Translations under genes and position numbers: made by a program
Shown: one piece after another, positions 8,793 through 19,000 of the stretch
Layout of the letters: each line of letters opens with the position of its first letter
How positions within the stretch are numbered: position 1 is the first letter of the stretch
The notes under the pieces: model-generated
Seen by the model: the letters and a program-made list of their open reading frames with translations, nothing else
Databases searched by the model: none
Told to the model about the DNA's origin: nothing
NCBI GenBank assembly: GCA_016929295.1
Contig: JAFGJB010000225.1
Span: 1 to 42,432, forward strand
Origin: Candidatus Zhuqueibacterota bacterium
GTDB taxonomy: Bacteria > Zhuqueibacterota > Zhuqueibacteria > Residuimicrobiales > Krinioviventaceae
DNA: 42,432 nucleotides
Direction: 5' to 3'

Positions 8793-10304
8793 TCAACTCT
8801 GATATTCCTTCAAAAGTGTCCTTAACTCTTCTGCGAGGTACTCCATGGACAAACGCTCCTTTATACCCTGTTCATAGAGCGCTCGAATTTCGCGGAACAG
8901 TTCATCAATTTGACAGAATTGCTGGGCATGTTCATGGACCCATGTGAAAACTTCTGCTTGTGAAATTGATAAAAGCTCAGGCAGAACAATCCCCTGCACC
9001 TTGTCAAATGAGTTGAAATCAAGTTGCGTCAAAAAATGGCGAATTGCTTTGTTCAACCTCTTGTAACTGCGCCGGCGCCAAAATCCCTTCCCAACCGACT
9101 GCTGATAACCGATCGATATGCAAAAAATCAATACTTGCTCCCGGCTGTAATCAGGGAAATCATTCCAGAACTTTAAAAAGGCGCTCATCAGCTCCGGGCC
9201 AAAAGCCTCCCAGTTATCTGTGAACATGTCCGTTTGGATCATGATCGGTTTTTTCGTGCTCTTGATCGCCGTCTGCATTTCTTGAGGGGAAGCTTCGCTA
9301 TTTCCCAGCAATGCCTTTGCCAGACAACCCCGGACGCGATCGCCAATGAATTGCCGCGCACGAATGCTTGTCGGCCATTCCGCCACCTTTTTTTCTACGC
9401 CGCCATCCTCATCGTTGAGACCGAGAAGCTTTGGCAAGGTTATCTGGTGCAGCCGCATCAGGTACATATCATGACATTCATCTTCGTTGCCATGAATGAA
9501 GCAGACGAGAGGTCGCGCCGGCTTTTCTTTTTGCAAGTCGTTGAGCGCACGCCGGAGCTCCGCCTCCTGGCCGCTGCGGTCGCTCAAATAGGGCAATAGC
9601 TGCGGAATTGGCACGGGCTTTGTCAGCTCATCGATGGTGGGCAATTTCCACCGCCACGCTGCGCCGCCTTCTTCAGGATACAGCACCCACGGCCAGCCTT
9701 CTTTCTCGGCGGCTTTTTCTTTGTATAAATGGCGAGGATTATTTCCTTTTGCCGATTGAATATCGGCTACCGCTTCACTAAACGCTGTGCCAATGCAGGC
9801 GCCGCTGGCCAGACCCTTGTGAAATCTCGCGGCAAAGTCCGCTGCGACCGCATCGTCAATGTCCTGACTTGTGACAATGACCGCGGGAATGCCGGCCTCG
9901 AGCAATCCTTGTGCCTGTTTCTCGGTCGAGCAGCCATTGAGAAAAACCAATTGCAGACCACGCTGCTGCGCCAAAAAGGCAGCCAGTCCTGCAGCATGAA
10001 CGGGCTGCGGGCTGCCGCCCGGCGATTCCGCCAGGATCTGAAAACTGCCCGCATGGCCGCCGTAGTGAAAAATGGCGATTCGATCGCGATATTCCTGAAA
10101 AATATCGAAAATCTCCTGGCGCGTGGCGTTTGCCAAAGGCACAATATCGCATAATCCCGACCACCTGGCACTCTTTAAGGCGGCTTGAATCTGGCGGCTC
10201 TCTTCCGGCAAATTTCGTAAATAGCGGGTGCCGTTCTGCCTATCTTGCGCAAAGGCTAAAAAGATGACCGGCCTGGCGCCGGTGGGGTAAGGCGATTTCG
10301 GCAT
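8793..10304 (-). CDS. CHAT protease with C-terminal inactive-STAND-like domain
   Basis: The N-terminal 200 residues are a CHAT (caspase-like) protease. The catalytic His is in FHYGGHA (H84) and the Cys is in FLNGCST (C125). The C-terminal part begins with a segment (RPLVCFIHGNEDECHDMYL) resembling the degenerate P-loop region of 'inactive STAND' domains, which lack the Walker lysine. The rest is helical with no recognised motif. This pairing suggests a protease regulated through NTPase-like oligomerisation without its own ATP hydrolysis. The gene lies 39 bases upstream of MoxR, so it is a candidate effector of the MoxR/vWA-like switch. The frame is open to a TTG at 10325. I chose the ATG at 10304 because GGAAGG (10318-10323) precedes it and because the other CHAT proteins here also begin about 10 residues before the PVI(V/F)LAF strand. 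Confidence 0.9.
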   Translation of the reverse strand: MPKSPYPTGARPVIFLAFAQDRQNGTRYLRNLPEESRQIQAALKSARWSGLCDIVPLANATRQEIFDIFQEYRDRIAIFHYGGHAGSFQILAESPGGSPQPVHAAGLAAFLAQQRGLQLVFLNGCSTEKQAQGLLEAGIPAVIVTSQDIDDAVAADFAARFHKGLASGACIGTAFSEAVADIQSAKGNNPRHLYKEKAAEKEGWPWVLYPEEGGAAWRWKLPTIDELTKPVPIPQLLPYLSDRSGQEAELRRALNDLQKEKPARPLVCFIHGNEDECHDMYLMRLHQITLPKLLGLNDEDGGVEKKVAEWPTSIRARQFIGDRVRGCLAKALLGNSEASPQEMQTAIKSTKKPIMIQTDMFTDNWEAFGPELMSAFLKFWNDFPDYSREQVLIFCISIGYQQSVGKGFWRRRSYKRLNKAIRHFLTQLDFNSFDKVQGIVLPELLSISQAEVFTWVHEHAQQFCQIDELFREIRALYEQGIKERLSMEYLAEELRTLLKEYQS

Positions 10305-10317
10305 TGTTTTAACTGTG

Positions 10318-10323
10318 CCTTCC
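10318..10323 (-). promoter_or_regulatory. Ribosome-binding site for the CHAT/inactive-STAND gene
   Basis: GGAAGG lies 13 bases before the ATG at 10304. The spacing is long but still better than no site ahead of the TTG at 10325. Confidence 0.45.
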
Positions 10324-10454
10324 AATATTTGTGAGTCTTTGGCGATCGATCCGTTCTTGCCATTCTTCGGCAGATACTAAAGCATTTTGCATGTCATCCG
10401 TCTTGCTGCCGCTGAATGACGGATGCATCACTAACCTGAAAAATTCACCCGAAT

Positions 10455-10504
10455 AAAGACACCAGGACTCCAAAAGCCATGATTCTTTGTGACCTGGTGT
10501 CTTT
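10455..10504. repeat. Hairpin between the caspase and CHAT genes
   Basis: AAAGACACCAGG (10455-10466) pairs perfectly with CCTGGTGTCTTT (10493-10504) around a 26-base loop. It sits in the only sizeable gap (235 bases) inside the 14.1-3.75 kb run and could attenuate transcription, or it may be a dispersed palindrome. No U-run follows on the minus strand. An open frame through this gap (stop near 10309) has no ribosome-binding site. Confidence 0.6.
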
Positions 10505-10539
10505 GCACGAGGCATTTGTAGATAATCCAAATTAAATGG

Positions 10540-13500
10540 TCAACCATGCAAAAAATCAGCCACCGCCTTGATCGCCGATTGCGAAGTAAGATAGGAAAAA
10601 TGATCGCAATCCACAACCTGCACCTTTGGCATGGGGTTGCGCTCCGGCTTGAGCAACGCCACCGTCTCGGCGCTCTTGACGCTGACCACCGCGTCATTCG
10701 GCTGCATGCCGAATTCCAGCGAGATGATCTTGTATACCGTCTTTTTGGAGAAAAAGGCTCTCGACAGCCGCACAAAAGCATTGGCAGACGAGTCCTGCCC
10801 GCGTGCGTCCTTGATTTGCCCGGTGCTGCCGGCGATGACCAGGTAAGGGATCATCGGATCCACACTGCTATTGATGTCAACGATCAAGTCTGATTTCGGC
10901 TTGAGCTGGTCCAGCGTCGTATCCACCTTTTCGAGCCCGGCGATGGCGGCCGCAATAAAGGCCACCGCCTTGACGATCATTGCCGCCGGATTTATCAAGG
11001 TGAGCAGACCATTGAGCCCGAGGATGATGAGATTTCTGGCGTATTGCTGCAGCACAGCCATCGGCGTGCCGCTGTTGGGCGCACCCAGCATGACCAGACG
11101 CGAGGCAATCTCGTTGCCGCCTTCGCGCTCGATGAACCAGCGACAGACCAGCGTGCCGAGATCGCTGGCAATGACGTCCAGCGTCTTGCCGTGTCCCGCC
11201 GCCAATCCGACCTCTTCGAGGCGCTCCTTGAGTTTCGCGGCGCTGTCCTGAATGCGCGTGTTGATGTTCTCGTAATCAAAGGTCAATATCAGATCGTATT
11301 TCTGCAGCTCCGGCGCCTGCTGCTGCTGTACCGCGATGCCGGCGACCATTCTGCGCGTGTCCCCCAGCATGCCGTGCACCAGCAAAAGGATGCGCTTCGC
11401 TCGCGCCACGCAGTCGCGCACATGCGTGGTGGCGCCTTCGTCATAACTGACCGCCCCTTCACTGCAGGTCGCGATTCGCAGCCGCGGGTAGGGATCCTCT
11501 ATGCCGATGGCCTTGGCAGCCTTTTCCGGGATGAGCTTGAACGCCAACATCAACAGCGACCCTTTGACGTCTCTTTCGCCGGAATCCATTGGCCTGGGCA
11601 GTTGATCCACCCGAATGTCCGCGCCGCCATTTTTGGCATAGCCGTAACCGACCGGCACGTACATGTCATTTTCCGGGTCATAGCTCACCAGCAGCACCGA
11701 TTCATTCTTTTTTAGCGTCTGAGAGGTATGAAACAGCAGCGGCGATTCGGGCGTCACCTTTTCGATGTCGGCGGCATCATCCAGCAGCAGCTCGATGCCG
11801 TTTTGGCCATGTTCCGCAGCGCGACTGGGAGAAAATTCGAAGGGCTCGATGAGCATGGGCGCACTGCGCAGCACGGGCGGGATGTTGCGTTTAATAGCTC
11901 CACGCGCACTGGCATCGGTTTGTCTTAACCGAACCTTGACCTTTGCTTTGAGAGCGGGATGTCCAGCGATCTGCACTTCTCCTCCGACGGGCGCCACCCC
12001 GCCTTCCTCCGGCACAGCGACGACATCCAGGGGCCAATGAATGATGATGCGGCTGGCAATGGTCATCCAGTCGCTGAGGAGATCGTCTACACCGGCCTGG
12101 TCGCCGACGCCCCGCATCGAGATGCGCCGCATCAGGCGGCCAAGTGTGGATGGCGGCGCCGGCTCACCCGCCGCTCTTGATACTCCTCGAGATCTCACCA
12201 TCTCTAGATCATCTTGTTCAAACAGTGCGGGATTGATTTGATCGCTGCTCACAATGATCTTTAGAATATCGGTCAATTTATCGATTCCCTGTTGGCGAAT
12301 CCTTTTCGGGATGGCCGCCGGGATGAGAGGAGAGTTATTATAAAGCACCGGTACCGATGCCCCGTCCATTCCTTTTGGCGCCAGCTTGATACATGAATTT
12401 TGATTCAGACCGGCCGTTTGTATGCCGAACAATTCAGTCAGGTCAAGGATGGCGCAATAGAGCACCTGGTCCGTTTCGTTGTGCAAGGTCAATTTGAACT
12501 GCGGGTGTTTCCCGCTGTTGTCGTTGGCGTAATGTAAATTCAATTCATGACCCGTCACAGACCGCTCGACCTGTTTTCCATTGATCATTTCCACAGCTTT
12601 AAATTCGAGGCGGACAGCGTCGACGGGCAGCTGCGAATTTTTGTTCTCCAGATTGGCGATGCTGAACCAGCGCGCCACATGAGCCAATCGCGCCACTGCG
12701 CTCACGGCGTCGTCTGTTTGAATGGTCAGCGGATAAGCATCGGCAATGCGCCGGATATCATATTGATGCTCCTTTGCCGTCAATCTCAAGGTCGCCAGAC
12801 TTTCATCGTTGGTCTCCTGCACGACGAGTGGGATGTCATCACCCACCTCCTTCTTTGCCAGCTCATCGCGAACGGCCTTGAGCATAGCCGGATCGCCGTC
12901 AAAATAAACCTGCAGCGGCGGCAGAGGATGACTGACCACGGCTGCGGCAAAGGTTTGCTCTTTGTTCGCCGTTTGCTTCAAGCTATCCAGAACAACGAGG
13001 CTCTCTCCGGCCGTCACTTTTTGCACCTTTGCATAGCCGATCCCATCGCTCATCTTTCGGCCGGCAAACGGCGCAGCGCGTCTCTTCTTCTGCTCTTCGA
13101 AGGGAAAGAGCGCCAACCGGGTGGTTTCATTGCCGATAGGAGCTTGAATGCCGTGCATGGCGCCGGCATCGAGCAACCAGCTGGCGTGCTCGTCGCTCCA
13201 GTTCACCTGATAAATAGCCCGGCGTGGCCGTATGGCGCCGTCGAGGAAATAGGCATTTTGGTCCTGGGCCTCAACCGATTCAATCTGCGGCGTCTGGCTC
13301 GCAATGGCATTTTTCACTTTTTGCGTCGTCAATGTATGCAAATCATGATAGGTCAATCCATGACCACTTCTTTTGAGAGCGTCCAAAAGGTAAAAGGAAA
13401 AAAGCCCATGCCTTTCACCGCTCTCCCCTATATTGCGCTCCTTTGCCGTTTCTTCCGCCCGACAGGCGGCCAGCAGAATATGGCGTCCCTGCGGCGGCAC

Positions 13501-14142
13501 CAACCGGCTGCCGCTCTTTTTGCCGCCGGCAAGTGCTTTCAACCTCGCGGGCGTGATGATGTACGAATCGAGCGGTCGTGCTCGGGTGTCGTTTTTTTCA
13601 TGACGGATGCCGGTGTCCTCAGTTTCGCGCGTGCCGGAACCGGAATGGCAGGAATCCATGATGACGACGATGTGCGGTGTGCCGTCTTTGGGCTTGCCTT
13701 TTTCATCCCGCGTGGCCACCTCCTCGATGAGCAGGGCCAGCTCTTTATCCGCCAGATCGTAATGGCCCGGCATGCGGCTGTCGTAGCAGACGATGGTCTC
13801 GTTCAGACGATCCGGATCAAGGTCCCAAAAAACTTCCGGCGCGTATTCCTGCGATCCATGGCCGCTATAATAAAACAGGGCCACATCATTTTTGCCGGCC
13901 TGGCACAGATGTTGTCGAAATGACTCGATTATCATCTCGTAGGTCGGCTTGATCTCGCGGCGATTCTGGCTATCGCCGGAGGTGAGTTTGCGCAGCTCAA
14001 GGGCGATATCGCCACCCGAGGCCCGTTCATTGAGAAAATCCTCCATGCTGCGAACATCATTGACGCAGCCATACAGCCTGTTCGCAGAATTTTGTTGATA
14101 TTCATCAATGCCCACCAGCAGAGCGTATATTTTTTTATTCAT
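10540..14142 (-). CDS. Caspase (peptidase C14) with DUF4384-like middle and alpha/beta-hydrolase C-terminus
   Basis: 1200-residue protein. Residues 1-260 are a caspase/metacaspase domain that opens with KKIYALLVGIDEY, with the catalytic His in YYSGHGS (H95) and the Cys in VIMDSCHSG (C165). The middle (about 400-800) is beta-rich. Its FKLTLHNETDQVLYCAILDL stretch resembles the DUF4384-type modules often fused to bacterial caspases. The C-terminus (about 915-1200) looks like a lipase-type alpha/beta hydrolase, with LLLVHGMLGDTRR for the oxyanion strand and LGAPNSGTP. However, the nucleophile elbow reads IASDLGTLV, so Asp994 replaces the usual Ser. The start has a good ribosome-binding site (AGAGGAA). 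It lies 64 bases after the coiled-coil gene. It is probably a protease effector or activator; the hydrolase part may be a recognition domain or an Asp-nucleophile enzyme. Confidence 0.92.
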   Translation of the reverse strand: MNKKIYALLVGIDEYQQNSANRLYGCVNDVRSMEDFLNERASGGDIALELRKLTSGDSQNRREIKPTYEMIIESFRQHLCQAGKNDVALFYYSGHGSQEYAPEVFWDLDPDRLNETIVCYDSRMPGHYDLADKELALLIEEVATRDEKGKPKDGTPHIVVIMDSCHSGSGTRETEDTGIRHEKNDTRARPLDSYIITPARLKALAGGKKSGSRLVPPQGRHILLAACRAEETAKERNIGESGERHGLFSFYLLDALKRSGHGLTYHDLHTLTTQKVKNAIASQTPQIESVEAQDQNAYFLDGAIRPRRAIYQVNWSDEHASWLLDAGAMHGIQAPIGNETTRLALFPFEEQKKRRAAPFAGRKMSDGIGYAKVQKVTAGESLVVLDSLKQTANKEQTFAAAVVSHPLPPLQVYFDGDPAMLKAVRDELAKKEVGDDIPLVVQETNDESLATLRLTAKEHQYDIRRIADAYPLTIQTDDAVSAVARLAHVARWFSIANLENKNSQLPVDAVRLEFKAVEMINGKQVERSVTGHELNLHYANDNSGKHPQFKLTLHNETDQVLYCAILDLTELFGIQTAGLNQNSCIKLAPKGMDGASVPVLYNNSPLIPAAIPKRIRQQGIDKLTDILKIIVSSDQINPALFEQDDLEMVRSRGVSRAAGEPAPPSTLGRLMRRISMRGVGDQAGVDDLLSDWMTIASRIIIHWPLDVVAVPEEGGVAPVGGEVQIAGHPALKAKVKVRLRQTDASARGAIKRNIPPVLRSAPMLIEPFEFSPSRAAEHGQNGIELLLDDAADIEKVTPESPLLFHTSQTLKKNESVLLVSYDPENDMYVPVGYGYAKNGGADIRVDQLPRPMDSGERDVKGSLLMLAFKLIPEKAAKAIGIEDPYPRLRIATCSEGAVSYDEGATTHVRDCVARAKRILLLVHGMLGDTRRMVAGIAVQQQQAPELQKYDLILTFDYENINTRIQDSAAKLKERLEEVGLAAGHGKTLDVIASDLGTLVCRWFIEREGGNEIASRLVMLGAPNSGTPMAVLQQYARNLIILGLNGLLTLINPAAMIVKAVAFIAAAIAGLEKVDTTLDQLKPKSDLIVDINSSVDPMIPYLVIAGSTGQIKDARGQDSSANAFVRLSRAFFSKKTVYKIISLEFGMQPNDAVVSVKSAETVALLKPERNPMPKVQVVDCDHFSYLTSQSAIKAVADFLHG

Positions 14143-14206
14143 AGTTTATTCCTCTTTGACATAATGGTTTCTTGATAATCCCTTCCACCTTGGAATATTC
14201 TCAGTC

Positions 14207-14935
14207 TCACTGTTTTCCAACCAAATAACCAATCGCACCGCCAGCCACGAAAGTGACTGCATTGCTGACGCCCATCTTCAGCCAGCCGCGCTTTACCTCT
14301 TGATTATACTTTTCGTCCAAAACCAGATATTTATCGTACAGATTGGCATAAGTTGTGTCCAGAGCGGTGACTTCAGTTTGCAGGTTGCCGATCCGTTGTT
14401 CTTTCACCTGCAGCAGGCTATCCCGATTGGCGACCTGCAGATGGCAGTTATCCAGCTCGGTCTGACTGCCGTCGCGCTGCGCCATAATCTCCAACACCTG
14501 GCTGCTGAAAAAGCGCGGCGCGATGAGCCCTTCCAGGCCATTCGGCGTCTTTGCCTGCCAGAACTGTCCGGCCCATTCTGGAAAAGCGCTGTCCAGGCTG
14601 CTGATGACCGATTCCGCTTGCCACAGCGTGTCGATGCGGGCCATGTCGCTCTGATGCTGCAGGCGCAATCGCTGCAGTTCCTGATCGAGGGCGTATTTCT
14701 CCTGCAGCAGTTTCTTCTCCTTTTCTGCAAGCCTGTCATTCTCGCGATGGAGACTGTCGCGCACCGCCGTCAGGGTCTCGTTGGCTTTAACGATCCGTTC
14801 CAATTCTTTTTTCTGTTCCGCCAGTAATGCGCGGCTGTCCTGCAACGATGACCACAGCCACCAGCCGGCGGCTAAAAAGACAAGGACCAGCGCGATCATG
14901 ACGAGCCACGAAACCACACTTTTGCTAATTGCCAT
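14207..14935 (-). CDS. Membrane-anchored coiled-coil protein (spanin-like architecture)
   Basis: 242 residues. An N-terminal membrane anchor (residues 9-28, VVSWLVMIALVLVFLAAG) precedes long heptad-rich coiled coil (about 31-105 and 160-216). The C-terminus is a hydrophobic, glycine-rich segment (about 222-240, AVTFVAGGAIGYLVG). I do not recognise a named family. The anchor-plus-coiled-coil layout resembles phage inner-membrane spanins, but the hydrophobic tail is not typical of the simplest spanins. The start overlaps the end of the preceding 80-residue gene by 11 bases and has a strong GGAGGTGAG site, so the two are probably translationally coupled. Its position after the endolysin-like gene suggests a role in envelope disruption or anchoring; this is inference. 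Confidence 0.85.
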   Translation of the reverse strand: MAISKSVVSWLVMIALVLVFLAAGWWLWSSLQDSRALLAEQKKELERIVKANETLTAVRDSLHRENDRLAEKEKKLLQEKYALDQELQRLRLQHQSDMARIDTLWQAESVISSLDSAFPEWAGQFWQAKTPNGLEGLIAPRFFSSQVLEIMAQRDGSQTELDNCHLQVANRDSLLQVKEQRIGNLQTEVTALDTTYANLYDKYLVLDEKYNQEVKRGWLKMGVSNAVTFVAGGAIGYLVGKQ

Positions 14936-15167
14936 GTCTCACCTCCAGGCGATTGCCCTCTTTCTTTATGGACAATTTTTGCGCAAATTCCACCACCAGC
15001 GCTTCCTCTCCCGCGATCAGTTGATAATAGATCACATGACCATTCGGCTCGGCGTCATAAAGCTTGATCGTCGTCTGTCTGTTCTCAAGTTCCAGCAAAA
15101 GCTGACGTATCACCCATTTCGCTCCCTGGGCTAACTTGCCGGATTCCTGCTGATTGTGTTCGTCCAT
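14925..15167 (-). CDS. Small hypothetical protein between the endolysin-like and coiled-coil genes
   Basis: 80 residues, not recognised. It is soluble-looking, with an N-terminal helix (KLAQGAKWVIRQLLLELEN) and then beta-strand-like segments (TTIKLYDAEPNGHVIYYQL, EALVVEFAQKLSIKK). There is no signal or membrane segment. GAGGT lies a short way before the ATG. It overlaps the next gene by 11 bases and follows the GH19 gene by 39, so it belongs to the same transcription unit. It could be a regulator or immunity-type partner of the enzyme upstream, but nothing in the sequence proves that. Confidence 0.75.
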   Translation of the reverse strand: MDEHNQQESGKLAQGAKWVIRQLLLELENRQTTIKLYDAEPNGHVIYYQLIAGEEALVVEFAQKLSIKKEGNRLEVRHGN

Positions 15168-15206
15168 GTTTTGTACCTCATTGCTTGACTTGTTCGTTCC
15201 TGTAAA

Positions 15207-15953
15207 TCACTGTTCCGTGGTAACATCGTCCTTTTTTGTCCTCTTTCGTGCTGTCCTTTTCCCGGATGCACGTTTTGCTTTCGGTTTTGCCTCTTCATCT
15301 GTTGGGCCGGCAGAAGATCTTTCGATCTCTTCCCGTCCGCGGGTGAATTCTGGCATTGACGGCGGGAGATCGCGCTCCGTTTCTGCTTCAATTTCCCGTT
15401 CACCGCCAATTCCGAGCACCTGTTTCGCGCGCGCATAGTATTTTAGTCGATCTGCAAGTCCATTGACCCCGCCATTGATCTTGCGGGTGATCAGCTCAAA
15501 GTGCAGGCGATCGGCCAATTCATTCAGGCCGTTTTTTTGCCAAAACAGTCCGGCAATGCGAAATCCCACCTCCGGTGTTGCCGCCTTTTCGGGATGGTCG
15601 AGCAGATTGATTCCCAACAGATTGCCGTATTTGTCATAGTTATAGAGTCCGGTGATCTGAATGGGACCACGGCCTTTGAAACGCTTGCCGTCGCCTGTAT
15701 GGGTATTGCCTAAATTCGTCGCCAGCTTGCTCGGCGGCTCATATCGCAGCTGCTGCGGCGTCGGTCCCCAAATCTCCTCCATCCAGCGAAACTCGCCGGA
15801 CTCATGGGCGATCTGCGCCAGAAAGGCGGCTTCGCGTCGCGGCGTGCTTATTTTAAATTCAGCCATCGAGCGCTGCAGCAGCGGCAAGTATACCGCGCGT
15901 TTTTCGCTGCGCAGCCTGGGCATGATCTGTCGCAAGGAATCATCGGTAATCAT
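15207..15953 (-). CDS. GH19 chitinase/endolysin-like enzyme
   Basis: Glycoside hydrolase family 19-like protein of 248 residues. Visible family features are AFLAQIAHESGEF with candidate catalytic Glu51, the EE at 59-60, GRGPIQITG (94-102), the YDKYG helix, and INGGVNGLADRL (159-170). The lysozyme-like fold of about 180 residues matches phage endolysins and bacterial chitinases, which cleave peptidoglycan or chitin. There is no signal peptide. Residues 181-248 form a charged tail very rich in Lys and Arg (KRTARKRTKK), which is unusual for an endolysin. A strong AAGGAGG site precedes the ATG. It follows the STAND-WD40 gene by 60 bases. In this context it may be a cell-wall-degrading effector, or phage lysis material recruited to the island. 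Confidence 0.88.
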   Translation of the reverse strand: MITDDSLRQIMPRLRSEKRAVYLPLLQRSMAEFKISTPRREAAFLAQIAHESGEFRWMEEIWGPTPQQLRYEPPSKLATNLGNTHTGDGKRFKGRGPIQITGLYNYDKYGNLLGINLLDHPEKAATPEVGFRIAGLFWQKNGLNELADRLHFELITRKINGGVNGLADRLKYYARAKQVLGIGGEREIEAETERDLPPSMPEFTRGREEIERSSAGPTDEEAKPKAKRASGKRTARKRTKKDDVTTEQ

Positions 15954-16013
15954 AGGGCCTCCTTTTCATTCAATATACCGTCAATTTAAATATTCCTGCT
16001 ATCAACAGTCATT

Positions 16014-19000
16014 CTATTTTGCTTTTGGCGCATTCTGCAGCAGCCAGTCGATCGGATCCATATCCGCCGGTCGCGGCGCTTCAAAAGCCTGCAGCGGCCG
16101 CGCTTTGGGAAATTGATAGCCATTGACCGCCGTCAAATGCATTGGCAATGGCCTGGCAACCAGCTCGATGTCCTGCAGGCGATAGGGCAACAACTGAAAC
16201 GACAAGGCATAAAGAGTCTTGAAACTGGAGGCCTTCCGCCCATCCTTTGCATAATCCTTGTAAAGAGTCATATTCCACAGACGAATGCCCCCCTCATCCG
16301 AGTCAGACGCCAATGTCCCGTCCGGGCTAAAGGCAACGCACAAGATTGCTCCGCCATGGCCCGTCAGGCGGCCACGCTCAGTACCACTGGCTAGATCCCA
16401 GAGACGAATGCTCCCGTCAGATGATGCGGACGCGAGCGTCTCGCGGTCAGGGCTGAAGGCAATGCTATTGACCCCTCCACCATGACCTTCCAGGCGGCTT
16501 TGTTCAACGCCGCTGGCAACATCCCGGAGATAAATGCTCCCATCTTCTGAGCCGCAGGCCAATATTTCGCCATCAGGACTGAAGGCAATACTAAAGATCC
16601 ATCCGGTACGATTCGCCAATTGGCTTTTTTCGACGCCGCTTTCAATATCCCAGAGACGAACGCTCCCGTCTCCTGATCCGGATGCCAATGTCCCGTCATG
16701 GTGAAAGGCAACGCACAAGACGGCCCCAGTATGACCCACCAGCCGGCTTTTTTCAATGCTGCTGGCAACATCCCACAGACAAATGCTCCCATCTCCTGAT
16801 CCTGACGCCAATGTCTTGCCGTCAGGGCTAAAGGCAACGCTATAAATCCATGCGGCGCGAACTTCCAGTCGGCTTCGTTCAATGCCGTTTTCAACATCCC
16901 AGAGACAAATACTCCCATCATGTGATCCGGATGCCAATGTCCCGCCGTCAGGACTGAAGGCAACGCTATTGACTTCTCTGGAATGAGCCGCCAGGCGACG
17001 TTCAACGCCATTGGCTACATCCCGGAGGCAAATATTCCCGTCATCTGTCCCTGACGCCACTATCTCGCCGTTCGGGCTGAAGGCAATGCTTCTGACCTCT
17101 CTGGAATGATCCGCCGGCCGGTGCAGAGCGCTGCCGGCTACATCCCAAAGACGAATGCTCCCATCTTCTGATCCGGACGCCAACAGGCCAACCGGGCTGA
17201 AGGCTAAGCTATTGACACCTGCAGCATGTCCGCCCAGGCGGCTTTGTTCAATGCCGCGCTCAACATCCCAGAGACGAATGCTGCCATCATTTGACCCGGA
17301 GGCCAATGTCTCGCCGTCCGGGCTGAAGGCAACGCTCTTGACTTCTCTGGAATGACCCGCCAGCGGGCGCTCAACGCCACTGGCTACATCCCAGAGGCGA
17401 ATGCTGCCATTTTCTGATCCGTACGCCAATGCTCCGCCGTTCGGGCTAAAGACAACGCTCAATATCCCTCCTGTATGACTCGCCAGGCGGTTGCGTACAA
17501 CGCCGCTTCCGACATCCCATATACGAATGCTCCCATCTCTTGAACCGGACGCCAATATCGTGCCGTCCGGACTAAAGGCAACGCTTCTGACATATTCGGT
17601 ATGACCCGTCAGGCGATTTCGTACGACGCCGCTTGCAATATCCCAGAGACGAATGCTCCCGTCAGATGATCCGGACGCCAAAGTCTCGCCACCCGGGCTG
17701 AAACTGACGCTATAGATCCCTCCACCATGGCCCAGCAGGCGGTTTCGTACAACGCCCACCACATCCCAAAGAAGAATGCTCCCATCATTTGACCCGGACG
17801 CCAATATTTCGCCGTCAGGGCTAAAGGCAACGCAACAGACTACACCGCTATGACCCTCCAGACGGTTGCGTTCAACGCCGCTTGCAACATCCCAGAGACG
17901 AATGCTCCCATCTTCTGATCCGGATGCCAAGGTCTCGCCGTCCGGGCTGAAGGCAACGCTATTGACCAGCTCAGCATGACCCTGCAGGCGGATTTGTTCA
18001 ACGCAGCTTACGACATCCCAGAGACGAATGCTCGCATCTCTTGATCCTGACGCCAATGTCTTGCCGTCCGGGCTGAAGACAACGCTTCGAATATAATCAG
18101 TATGACCCTCCAGGCGGTTGCGTTCAACGCCGCTTGCAACGTCCCAGAGACGAATACTCTTATCAGATGATCCGGACGCCAATGTCTCGCCGTCAGGACT
18201 AAAGGTAACGCTATTGACATCTCCTGCATGCCCCTGCAGGCGGATTCGTTCAACGCCTTTTGTAACATCCCAGAGACAAATGCTTTTATCTTCTGAACCG
18301 GATGCCAACGTCTCGCCGTCCGGGCTGAAAGCAACGCAATGGACCACTCCGGCATGACCTGCCAGGCGGATGGGTTCACCACCGCTTACAACATCCCAAA
18401 GACGAATACTCCCATCATATGACCCGCAGGCCACTATCCTGCCATCAGGGCTGAAGGAAATGCCATAGACCCACCCGGTATGTCCCTCCAGACGTTTTCG
18501 TGCAACGCCGCTTGCGACATCCCAGAGAAAAACGCTCCCATCTGCTGATCCGGATGCCAATGTCTTGCCATCCGCGCTAAAGGCAACGCTATTAACATCA
18601 TCTGCATGACCCTCCAGGCGTATTCGTTCAGCGCCGCTTGCAACATCCCAGAGACGAATGCTCTTGTCAGACGATCCAGACACCAATGTCGCGCCATCCG
18701 GGCTGAAAGCAATGCTATAAACCCATCCGGTATGACCGGCCAGTTGGATTCGTTCAACACCGCTGGCAATATCCCAGAGACGAATGCTCCCGTTTTCTGA
18801 CCCGGACGCCAATGTCTCGCCGTCCGGACTGAAGGCAACGCATGACATTCTCCCCTGACCACCCGGCAAAATTCTGCAACCGGTGAATGCCGCCATGTGC
18901 AAATCAGATTGCAGCAATCTGCCAAGAGAGATCGGTAGCGAACGATTAGCAGGGATTTGCTGATCCAGCGCGGCCAGGGTATAAAGCCAGGCTTGCCGGT

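Noticed and set aside
10309-10530. Open frame of 73 codons between the caspase and CHAT genes
   Set aside because: It has no ribosome-binding site, starts at TTG, runs through the hairpin and shows no recognisable protein features.
14207-15953. A prophage remnant
   Set aside because: Only the endolysin-like and spanin-like genes are phage-like. No structural, integrase or holin gene is present, and spacing is operon-like with the neighbours.
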